From Nautiliaceae bacterium (GTDB taxonomy: Bacteria; Campylobacterota; Campylobacteria; Campylobacterales; Nautiliaceae): a stretch of DNA of 64,000 nt. The stretch is from contig JAMOTL010000107.1 in assembly GCA_027062285.1 (NCBI GenBank), forward strand, positions 1-64,000, read 5' to 3'. Below are positions 41,839 to 49,942 of this stretch, in pieces. Each line of letters starts with the position of its first letter. Positions within the stretch are counted from its first letter, which is position 1. The position numbers and the translations under genes were made by a program. The notes under the pieces are model-generated. The model was not told the origin of the DNA and did not search any database. It was given only the letters and a program-made list of their open reading frames with translations.

Positions 41839-41909
41839 CGTCCCCCATTTTTATTTCATCCTTTTATTTTAACAAAATTTTATTATCTTAAAATGTCATT
41901 TCAATGACT

Positions 41910-42548
41910 TTAATCAATAATGTAACCCAAATCCCTTTTTGTTTTTATTATATTTTTATTTCCCATTTTTTCTCTTAATCTTTTAACAAGCACGTTTAGG
42001 GTGTTAAGAGATACGGGAGTTTCCCAGATATAGTCTATTAATGTTGAATTTGAAATAACTTTTCCTCTGTTATTTAACAACAGTTCAAGCAGTTGAGACT
42101 CTTTTTTTGTCAGCTCTATTTCTTTTGAATCTTTTATGATTGATTTTTTATTAAAATCATAGTAAATGTCGTCTGTTAACTTAATTTGCGAATTTCTTTC
42201 TTTAAATAATTTTCTAATTCTTATCGACAGTTCTTCATAATCAAAAGGTTTTTTTATAAAATCCTCGGCTCCTAAATTAAATGCTTTTTTTATATTGTTT
42301 ATTTCGGTGTTTCCTGAAATTACCATTATTTTCACATAAGAAAGTTCGGGATGTCTTTTTAATTCTTCCAAAAAATTTCCGTCCGGAAGAGATATGTCGG
42401 AAATAATGAGCTCGGGCATAATTTTTTTATAATTGTCAAAAAAACTGCCTAATTCTGAAAAGGAGTGGACTTCATAACCTTCGGATCTTAAAAACATTCC
42501 GAGGGCTATATTCAAACTCTCTTCGTCTTCAATTAATACTATTTTCAT
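41910..42548 (-). CDS. OmpR-family response regulator
   Basis: MKIVLIEDEESLNIALGMFL, IISDISLPDG, KKPFDYEEL, winged-helix KKESQLLELLLNNRGKVIS; track start 42593 revised to ATG 42548. Confidence 0.92.
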   Translation of the reverse strand: MKIVLIEDEESLNIALGMFLRSEGYEVHSFSELGSFFDNYKKIMPELIISDISLPDGNFLEELKRHPELSYVKIMVISGNTEINNIKKAFNLGAEDFIKKPFDYEELSIRIRKLFKERNSQIKLTDDIYYDFNKKSIIKDSKEIELTKKESQLLELLLNNRGKVISNSTLIDYIWETPVSLNTLNVLVKRLREKMGNKNIIKTKRDLGYIID

Positions 42549-42562
42549 TTGTCTCCTTTTTT

Positions 42563-43222
42563 TTAAAGCAGGATTTTGCTTGTAATCGCGCAAGCAGCTG
42601 TTTCACTTCTGAGTATGAAAGCCTTAAGTCTTATTTTCTCTTTAAAAAATTTTCTTTCTTCTTCGCTAAATCCGCCTTCCGGTCCAATGAATACCGGTTT
42701 ATTAAAAGTCTCAGGGCATTTTATTAACTTTCCATCAAAATCCAAAGCTACAAAATTAGGATATTTTTCAAAAAATTCTTTGGAAGAATTTAAAATTTCT
42801 ATCTCCATTAAATCACTTCTGCCGCATTGCTGAGAAGAGTTTATTAAAATTTTAGTTAATCTGTCAAGCTTTAGTTTAAAATTTTTCTGAGAATAGTCAC
42901 AATAAACGAATGTTATTTTACTTACTCCCATTTCATTTAAAGCGGGCAGTGTTTTTTCAATGTTTTTAGGATCTATAATACACCAACCGAGATGAAAAAA
43001 AGCGGAAGGTTTATTGGGTCTTAAAATTTTATCGGTGAGTTTAAGAACTGCTTCTTTTTTATTTATGTCAATAATTTCATAAACATAAATAAAATCATCC
43101 TTTAAATTTCTGATATTGATTTTTTCGTTTTTTTTGATTCTTCTGACTTTAAAAAGATATTTATGTTCATCTCCTGTCAAGATTATCTGGGAAGATGGAT
43201 TGGGATGATAAAGAAATTGCAT
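42563..43222 (-). CDS. rsmE: 16S rRNA (uracil1498-N3)-methyltransferase RsmE
   Basis: TGDEHKYLFKVRRIKKNEKINI, FIGPEGGFSEEERKFF, LRSETAACA. Confidence 0.93.
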   Translation of the reverse strand: MQFLYHPNPSSQIILTGDEHKYLFKVRRIKKNEKINIRNLKDDFIYVYEIIDINKKEAVLKLTDKILRPNKPSAFFHLGWCIIDPKNIEKTLPALNEMGVSKITFVYCDYSQKNFKLKLDRLTKILINSSQQCGRSDLMEIEILNSSKEFFEKYPNFVALDFDGKLIKCPETFNKPVFIGPEGGFSEEERKFFKEKIRLKAFILRSETAACAITSKILL

Positions 43223-43277
43223 TTTCTTTCCTTTAAAATTTGATAAAATTATAATATATTTAAGTTAAGGAGCATAT

Positions 43278-44984
43278 TTGGTTAAAAATATAAAAGATTT
43301 TTTAAAAAATCCCAAAAAATCGAAAATATATAAAATTTTAAATGTCAAAGACGAAGAACTTCTTATTTTGCAAAAACTTCTTGAATATTATCTTGAAGGA
43401 AAAGAAGATATAAAACCTCGAAATCTTTTACAGGAAATTTATGAAAAAGATTACAAAAAAGCCTTTGAAAAGATAGATTTGATTAAAAATTTAATTAATG
43501 AGGGGTGGTTGGTTTTAAGCGGAATAGGAGTTAAAAGCAACGATATTACTTTACTTGAATTATTCAATTCAAACGTTTCGCTTTCTTTAACTTTTTTAAA
43601 ACTGCTTGAAAACGGGGAACTTGATTTGGTGGTTCCTCAAAATACCCCTTATTTAGATCATTTGGAATATTTACACGATCAATTTTTAAGAATAGAGATA
43701 TATGAGCAATTGGCTAATTTGAAAAACAATTATTCAAACCAGTCCGCATCTATTAAAAGACTTCAAAGCAAGTTGGTTTTGATAGAAAATACTATTAAAG
43801 AAAGAGTGAAAAAGACTCAAATAGACCTCCCGGTTTTAAATTTTATGATAGAGCACGAATTAAACGAAAAAGAAGAACTTATTTTTTTAGCGCTTTTAAA
43901 AGAAGAATATACAAGCTCAAACGAAAATATAAGAGAACTGAATTATCTTTTGAATTTAATAAGTGCGGATGAAATAGAAAGAATAAAGAATCGTTCCTTA
44001 TTGGACGAAAATTCAAAACTGGTAAGCGAAGACATATTGGACTATGACGAGATTTTCGGAGGTTTTGGTGGTTATACCAGAATATATTTTATCAACGAAG
44101 AGATTTTAAACGAGCTTATACATCCGAGAAAAAAACATAAAATCCAGCATATAGTAAAAGATACTATTTTTGATCTTATAGAACCGAAAACCACTCTAAA
44201 AGACGTGGTGCTTCCCGCTAAGACAAAAGAGATGCTTTCGACATTGCTCAAGCAGATAGATAAAAGGGTATTTAATTTATTAAAAAAATGGGGCATTAAA
44301 ACTTCGGAAGATTTAGAAGCGAAAATTATTTTTTACGGAGCTCCTGGAACAGGTAAAACTTTGACGGCTCACTCCATAGCCAAAGAGCTAAATAAACCTA
44401 TTTTGTCGCTTGATGCCAGTAAAATATTGTCTATGTATGTCGGAGAGAGTGAAAAGAATGTAAGAAGAATGTTTGAGGAATATTATGAAATAAGCGATAA
44501 GCTGAAATCCAAACCTGTTTTGCTTCTTAATGAGGCCGACCAGTTTTTATCTACCAGAACAACGGCTAGTTTCAGCAGTGCTGATAAAATGCACAATCAG
44601 ATGCAAAATATTTTTCTGGAACAGCTTGAGAAATTTAACGGAATTTTAATAGCTACAACAAATCTTTTAGAAACGATAGATAATGCATTTTCAAGAAGAT
44701 TCGATTATAAAATCGAATTTACCAAGCCTTCTTATAAAGAAAGAATTAAGCTTTGGAAAATGAAACTTCCTAAAAATGCCGATTTCGAAGAAGAGTTTAA
44801 TATAAAAGATCTTGCCAAATATGAATTAACCGGAGCGCAAATAGAACTTGTAATAAAAAATACGGCTTTGAAAGTAGCTACGAAGAAAAAACCGGTATTT
44901 AAAATGCAAGATTTTATAGAAGAGATAGAAAAAGAGAAAAGAAATGCGTTTGACTCTCAAAAAGAGGTCGGATTTAAAATGTAA
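43278..44984 (+). CDS. AAA+ ATPase
   Basis: Walker A FYGAPGTGKTLTAHSIAKEL, Walker B PVLLLNEADQFL, GILIATTNLLETIDNAFSRRFDYKIEF; TTG start. Confidence 0.9.
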   Translation: MVKNIKDFLKNPKKSKIYKILNVKDEELLILQKLLEYYLEGKEDIKPRNLLQEIYEKDYKKAFEKIDLIKNLINEGWLVLSGIGVKSNDITLLELFNSNVSLSLTFLKLLENGELDLVVPQNTPYLDHLEYLHDQFLRIEIYEQLANLKNNYSNQSASIKRLQSKLVLIENTIKERVKKTQIDLPVLNFMIEHELNEKEELIFLALLKEEYTSSNENIRELNYLLNLISADEIERIKNRSLLDENSKLVSEDILDYDEIFGGFGGYTRIYFINEEILNELIHPRKKHKIQHIVKDTIFDLIEPKTTLKDVVLPAKTKEMLSTLLKQIDKRVFNLLKKWGIKTSEDLEAKIIFYGAPGTGKTLTAHSIAKELNKPILSLDASKILSMYVGESEKNVRRMFEEYYEISDKLKSKPVLLLNEADQFLSTRTTASFSSADKMHNQMQNIFLEQLEKFNGILIATTNLLETIDNAFSRRFDYKIEFTKPSYKERIKLWKMKLPKNADFEEEFNIKDLAKYELTGAQIELVIKNTALKVATKKKPVFKMQDFIEEIEKEKRNAFDSQKEVGFKM

Positions 44985-45131
44985 ATGAATAATCATTTAT
45001 TACTTAGGGTAACTTTTAGATGAGAAAGAAAATATTAAATTTGTCTTAATTATAAATTTTACTTATAATTTATCATAAAAACTATAAAATTCTTATGAGT
45101 TTGATATTATTCAACAAAAAAAGGAGTTTCA

Positions 45132-45470
45132 ATGGAAACCATTTTGATTTATGGTTCTGGAATTTTAGCGGGTGTGTTGTTATTATATTTTTTAGGTATT
45201 ATCGTAGCTCCGTTTAATCCGGGCGAAATTAAAAATGATCATTTTGAGTGTGGTTTACCTCCGAGCAGTGAAGTACCGATGAAAGCAAACTTTGGATATT
45301 TTATATTTGCGATTGCCTTTATTGTTTTTGACATGGCCGGTTTGTTTTTTAGTTTATTTGTATTTGCAGACAATCCTATGGCTCTTACCTGGGCGATGAT
45401 TTTCGGAATATTATTATTTGCTGCTATTACAGTTAGTATGAAGGAGTATAGAAATGCTAAAAGTGCTTGA
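45132..45470 (+). CDS. nuoA: NADH-quinone oxidoreductase subunit A
   Basis: FECGLPPSSEVPMKANFGYFIFAIAFIVFDMAGLFFSLFVF. Confidence 0.93.
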   Translation: METILIYGSGILAGVLLLYFLGIIVAPFNPGEIKNDHFECGLPPSSEVPMKANFGYFIFAIAFIVFDMAGLFFSLFVFADNPMALTWAMIFGILLFAAITVSMKEYRNAKSA

Positions 45471-45927
45471 TTTTTTTAATTATGCGAGAAGTAAGTCTCC
45501 TTGGATTGTTCATTTTTGTAGCGGATGCTGCTCGCTGGAGATGCTTGCTGCAATGGGACCGAGATATGACTGGGAAAGATACGGATATATAATGACTCCG
45601 ACTCCCAGACAAGCTGATATAATTTTTATTACGGGACTTGTAAGTAAAAAAATTTTACCTGCACTTTTAAGAACGTACGAGCAAATGCCTGAACCGAGAT
45701 ATGTGGTTGCTATAGGAGCCTGTGCGTATGACGGGGGTCCATACAACGATTCACCATCTGTTATTAAAAATATGACGGAAATCCTTCCACCAGACGTATT
45801 TGTTGCGGGATGTCCACCAAAACCCGAAGCCATAATAGCCGGGTTAGAGGATTTAAAAGAGAAAATTAAAAGAGGTGAGCCTAGTGCTTCTAGCCAAGGC
45901 GGCCTTTGGAAACAAATGAAATTTTAA
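45454..45927 (+). CDS. nuoB: NADH-quinone oxidoreductase subunit B
   Basis: CCSLEMLAAMGPRYDWERYG, GACAYDGGPYN, VFVAGCPPKPEAI. Confidence 0.93.
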   Translation: MLKVLDFFNYARSKSPWIVHFCSGCCSLEMLAAMGPRYDWERYGYIMTPTPRQADIIFITGLVSKKILPALLRTYEQMPEPRYVVAIGACAYDGGPYNDSPSVIKNMTEILPPDVFVAGCPPKPEAIIAGLEDLKEKIKRGEPSASSQGGLWKQMKF

Positions 45928-45930
45928 GGG

Positions 45931-47586
45931 ATGGCGATGGATAGAATTAAAGAAGTACTCAATAAATTTGATATGGAATATGTTGAAGATTATAAAAACT
46001 CGTGGGTTAAAGCTAAACTGAAAAACAAAGAAGATTTAATTCCCGTGATAAAAGCTTTAAAAGAAGAGGGTGTTAAGACTTGTTCGACAGTATCTCCTAC
46101 AGATTTTATTGATGAGGAAAGAATTGAAGTTAATTATTTTCTTGAAGGGCTTTTAAACAAAAAAAACGTATGGCTAAAAGTTGATTTGCCAAGAGATTTG
46201 GAAAAATGTGAAATCGATTCTATCACACCCGAAATGCCAAGTGCCGAATATCATGAACTTGAAGCTTATTCGACTTTCGGAGTAAAATTTAAAGGACATC
46301 CTAATTTAAGATTTTTCTTAATAAGTAGAGATTATTACGGCAAATTTCCGTTTAGAAAAGATTTTGACTGGAAAGAACATGAAAAACATTTAATAGAAAA
46401 CGTAAATGCCATCACAGAAGAGTTTCTCGAAGAATATGAAGAGCATGAAAAAACATTCGGACATGAAGATAGCAGAACGGTTTTACACTGGGGGCCGACT
46501 CATCCTGCGAGCGGACCGATAAGATTAAAAGTTTTTATTAACGGAGAAAATATAGAAAAAGTAGAACCGGATATCGGTTACGTATGGCGTGCTCTTGAAA
46601 ATTTAGCTGAGAGAAAAGATTTTATAGGTACGATTGTAGCCGTTGAGAGAATTTGCTTTATGGATAATCCTAATCCTATGATCTGTTATTCTCAAGCAAT
46701 AGAAGAAATAGCTGGTAAAGAGATTACTCCGTTTGCTAAATATATGAGAGTTGTATTGGGAGAGACCGGAAGAATTGCATCTCACTTAATTTCTATGGGT
46801 GGATTTTTTGGAACGATGGGTCTTCAAACGTTTTTAATGTGGTGTTTGGACGTAAGAGAATATTTCTTAGATGTTTTAGAAGACTACAGCGGTGCGAGAA
46901 TTGCTACTGCTTGTATTGAACCGGGCGGTGTTAGATATCCTCTAAATGATTATAAAGCTTGGTTTGACGAGATTAATAAAGCGATAGAGAAATGGGAAAA
47001 AGTAAAACCCGATATCGAAGATATTTTCCTTAAAAACCCACTGATGACGGTAAGGGCGAAAGATACGGGAGTATTTACTCTTGAAGATGTTGAAAAGTTC
47101 TATCTCGCAGGTCCTATAGCAAGAGCCAGCGGAGCTAAAATTGATGTAAGAATTGATGAACCTTACGCAGCTTATGCTGATTTGGAAATGGATTACGTAA
47201 CATGTGAAAACGGAGATGCTAGAGATAGACTTTATATAATCTATAAAGAGATAAATCAATCAATCAATTTAATCAAACAGGCTATGAAAAAAATTGAAGA
47301 AGGTATTGAAGCAGGTGAAATGGATCCTAAAAAAGATCATTTAATAAGAATGCCTAAAAAATTACCTGCCGGTGAAGCCGTTAGCAGAATAGAGTGGGCT
47401 AGAGGAGAGATTCTTATGCATCTTGTAACTCAAGATAAAGCAACATCTCCATACAGACTTAAAATAAAAGCACCAAGTGTTAATCACACTATGGTTCTTG
47501 AGAGATTATTACCAGGACATACCCTTTCAGATATTCCGTTACTATACGGCAGTATGCATATCTGTCAGGGTGATTTAGATAGATAA
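45931..47586 (+). CDS. nuoCD: NADH-quinone oxidoreductase subunit C/D fusion
   Basis: NuoC-like N-terminus (AEYHELEAYSTFGVKFKGHPNLRFFLI) fused to NuoD (WGPTHPASGPIRLKVFINGE, PYRLKIKAPSVNHTMVL, CQGDLDR). Confidence 0.88.
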   Translation: MAMDRIKEVLNKFDMEYVEDYKNSWVKAKLKNKEDLIPVIKALKEEGVKTCSTVSPTDFIDEERIEVNYFLEGLLNKKNVWLKVDLPRDLEKCEIDSITPEMPSAEYHELEAYSTFGVKFKGHPNLRFFLISRDYYGKFPFRKDFDWKEHEKHLIENVNAITEEFLEEYEEHEKTFGHEDSRTVLHWGPTHPASGPIRLKVFINGENIEKVEPDIGYVWRALENLAERKDFIGTIVAVERICFMDNPNPMICYSQAIEEIAGKEITPFAKYMRVVLGETGRIASHLISMGGFFGTMGLQTFLMWCLDVREYFLDVLEDYSGARIATACIEPGGVRYPLNDYKAWFDEINKAIEKWEKVKPDIEDIFLKNPLMTVRAKDTGVFTLEDVEKFYLAGPIARASGAKIDVRIDEPYAAYADLEMDYVTCENGDARDRLYIIYKEINQSINLIKQAMKKIEEGIEAGEMDPKKDHLIRMPKKLPAGEAVSRIEWARGEILMHLVTQDKATSPYRLKIKAPSVNHTMVLERLLPGHTLSDIPLLYGSMHICQGDLDR

Positions 47587-47595
47587 GGAGCGGCG

Positions 47596-48567
47596 ATGAA
47601 TATAGGAGAAATGCTATTTTATATTTTGGTTTTTCCGGGGTTGTTATTTTTACTTGCGTGGACGTTTTTCGTATTTTATTTTTCCAGAAAAGTACTTGCT
47701 TATCTGCATAAGAGAGTAGGACCTCATTACAACGGACCTGCCGGTTCTTTACAGACTGTGTGGGATGTGTTTAAGCTTTTAACTAAAGAATCCATTACAC
47801 CTAAAAGTGCGGACCCTTATCTTTTTAATATTATTCCTATTATAACGCCTTTAGTTGCGGCGTTACCTGTTATTCTTATTCCGTGGACTCCTCTTATTAA
47901 TGAAGGAAGAGCTATTTTGGATACCGATTATGGGGTTTTAGGACTTGTAGTATTGATTGGAGTTGAACCTTTTTTACTATTTTTAACAGGTTTCGGATCT
48001 CACAATAAATATTCATTTTTGGGTGGTATGAGGATTTTAGCTCAGATGATTTCAATGGAAGCACCGTTTTTCTTAGCTGCTTTAAGTCCGGCATTATTAT
48101 TCGGAACAATGAATTTATATGAAATTATGATGAGCAATACATGGCTTACAACTTTAATTCTTTTACCTGGAGCAATTATTTATATAATTGCTATGCTCGG
48201 TATTCTTGAGCAGCCTCCGTTTCATATTCCGGATGCTGAGCAGGAAATAGTATATGGGTTTTATACTGAATACGCAGGTACGAATTATACACTATTAAAA
48301 TTCGCTGAATTTACAGAAATATTAGTGGTTTCAGCAGCTGCTGTTGTTTTATTCTTCGGTGGATATAGAGGATTGTTTTTTGACAGTTTTTGGTGGCTGT
48401 TTTTGAAAATTGCTCTTTTAGCGGTAGTTATGGTTGCTATTAGGGCTTCGAATCCTAGACTTAGACTGGATCAGATGCTTAAATTTTGTTGGAGCTGGTT
48501 GGCGCCTATGGCGGTATTAAATCTTGTTTGGGTTACATTTGCCAGACTATATATATTAGGAGCTTAA
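47596..48567 (+). CDS. nuoH: NADH-quinone oxidoreductase subunit H
   Basis: KRVGPHYNGPAGSLQTVWDVFKLLTKE, PFHIPDAEQEIVYGFYTEYAG. Confidence 0.95.
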   Translation: MNIGEMLFYILVFPGLLFLLAWTFFVFYFSRKVLAYLHKRVGPHYNGPAGSLQTVWDVFKLLTKESITPKSADPYLFNIIPIITPLVAALPVILIPWTPLINEGRAILDTDYGVLGLVVLIGVEPFLLFLTGFGSHNKYSFLGGMRILAQMISMEAPFFLAALSPALLFGTMNLYEIMMSNTWLTTLILLPGAIIYIIAMLGILEQPPFHIPDAEQEIVYGFYTEYAGTNYTLLKFAEFTEILVVSAAAVVLFFGGYRGLFFDSFWWLFLKIALLAVVMVAIRASNPRLRLDQMLKFCWSWLAPMAVLNLVWVTFARLYILGA

Positions 48568-48568
48568 G

Positions 48569-49162
48569 ATGATTTTTGAAATCGGTGAAAAAATTATAAG
48601 GGTTATGAAGGCTTTTAAAGAGCCTAGAATTGCTATAAAAGACGTAGTAAAGGAACCGGCTCATAAATCTCCTATTTTTAGGGGAAAACATAAAATAAGA
48701 TATGATATTTGTACCGGATGTGAAGCTTGTGCCAAAATATGCCCGGTTGATGCTATTGTAATGGAACCTTTACCTATAAAAAGACCAAAAGCGCTTCCGG
48801 AAGTTAATTTGGCTATTTGTATTTTTTGCGGACTTTGTGAGGATGTCTGCCCTACAAAGCCAGAAAAAGCAATTAAATTAAGCGGTGGTGATATCGAAAT
48901 GATTGTTGATAACCCAAGTCATGAGAGTTTATCTGATTGGTGGGTTAGAGCTGAAGTGCCTGAAGAATGGATTGAACAGAAAAAACGAGAAGAAGAAGAA
49001 AAAGCCAGAAAAAAAAGAGAAATGATGGCTAAGAAAAAAGCAGAAGCAGAAGCTAAGAAAAAAGCCGAGGAAGCTGCAAAAGCGAAAGAATCCGAAGCAA
49101 AACCTGAAGCTGACGCCGCCGAATCGGAATCACAGGCAGCGTCAGAAGAAAAAGGAGAATGA
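48569..49162 (+). CDS. nuoI: NADH-quinone oxidoreductase subunit I with charged C-terminal extension
   Basis: Two 4Fe-4S motifs CTGCEACAKICPV and CIFCGLCEDVCPT; K/E/A-rich tail. Confidence 0.93.
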   Translation: MIFEIGEKIIRVMKAFKEPRIAIKDVVKEPAHKSPIFRGKHKIRYDICTGCEACAKICPVDAIVMEPLPIKRPKALPEVNLAICIFCGLCEDVCPTKPEKAIKLSGGDIEMIVDNPSHESLSDWWVRAEVPEEWIEQKKREEEEKARKKREMMAKKKAEAEAKKKAEEAAKAKESEAKPEADAAESESQAASEEKGE

Positions 49163-49163
49163 G

Positions 49164-49631
49164 ATGAGCGTACTTATTCTTGCCATAGCTATTATATTGG
49201 CTGTAATGAGTTTAACTCAAAAGAATACGGTCCCAGCCGTGATTTCTTTTGTAATGATGATGTTTTTATTGGGAATTTATTATATTTTCATGGGTGAAAA
49301 ACTTTTGGGCTTATTCCAAATATTCGTATATACAGGAGGTATAGTTGTATTAACATTATTCGGGGTGACTGTAGTCGGTTCGAAATTTCCGAAATTTGAA
49401 ATTAGACCTTGGGCGGTTTCCGTTGTAACTCTTGTAATAATCGGATTGATTATTATTCCGTTTTTATTGCCTGATATTCCTTATGAAGGTAAAGCGATAC
49501 CGTTAAAAGACCAGGTGAAAATATTTACTGATTTTTACGGGCAAATTGCTATTTTTATGAGCGTTGTAGCGGCAAGTATTTTGTATGGTAGTATTAGAAT
49601 GCTACATACGCTAAAACACGGAAAGGAATAA
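49164..49631 (+). CDS. nuoJ: NADH-quinone oxidoreductase subunit J
   Basis: Position in cluster; YIFMGEKLLGLFQIFVYTGGIVVLTLFGV. Confidence 0.9.
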   Translation: MSVLILAIAIILAVMSLTQKNTVPAVISFVMMMFLLGIYYIFMGEKLLGLFQIFVYTGGIVVLTLFGVTVVGSKFPKFEIRPWAVSVVTLVIIGLIIIPFLLPDIPYEGKAIPLKDQVKIFTDFYGQIAIFMSVVAASILYGSIRMLHTLKHGKE

Positions 49632-49633
49632 AG

Positions 49634-49942
49634 ATGGTACATTTTTATATTGATGCAATAGCGGCGATTATACTTTTTGGAGTGGGACTTTACGGAGTTA
49701 CAAGTAAAAGTGATTTTTTAAAAATTTTCTTTTCATTGGAGATGCTTTTAAATGCCGTAATTCTTCTTTTAGCAAGTGCGGCATATAATTTCGGGCTTAC
49801 TAAAGGATTGGCGATAGCGTATGTAATTATCGTTATCGCAACGCTTGAAGCGGCAGCTGGTGTACTTATTTTCATTTTAGCTAACAGAATAACGGGAGAA
49901 ATTATCCCAGATCACTTAGATAAGGCGGTGAGCGATGAATAA
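49634..49942 (+). CDS. nuoK: NADH-quinone oxidoreductase subunit K
   Basis: IFFSLEMLLNAVILLLASAAY, VIVIATLEAAAGVLIFILANR. Confidence 0.93.
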   Translation: MVHFYIDAIAAIILFGVGLYGVTSKSDFLKIFFSLEMLLNAVILLLASAAYNFGLTKGLAIAYVIIVIATLEAAAGVLIFILANRITGEIIPDHLDKAVSDE

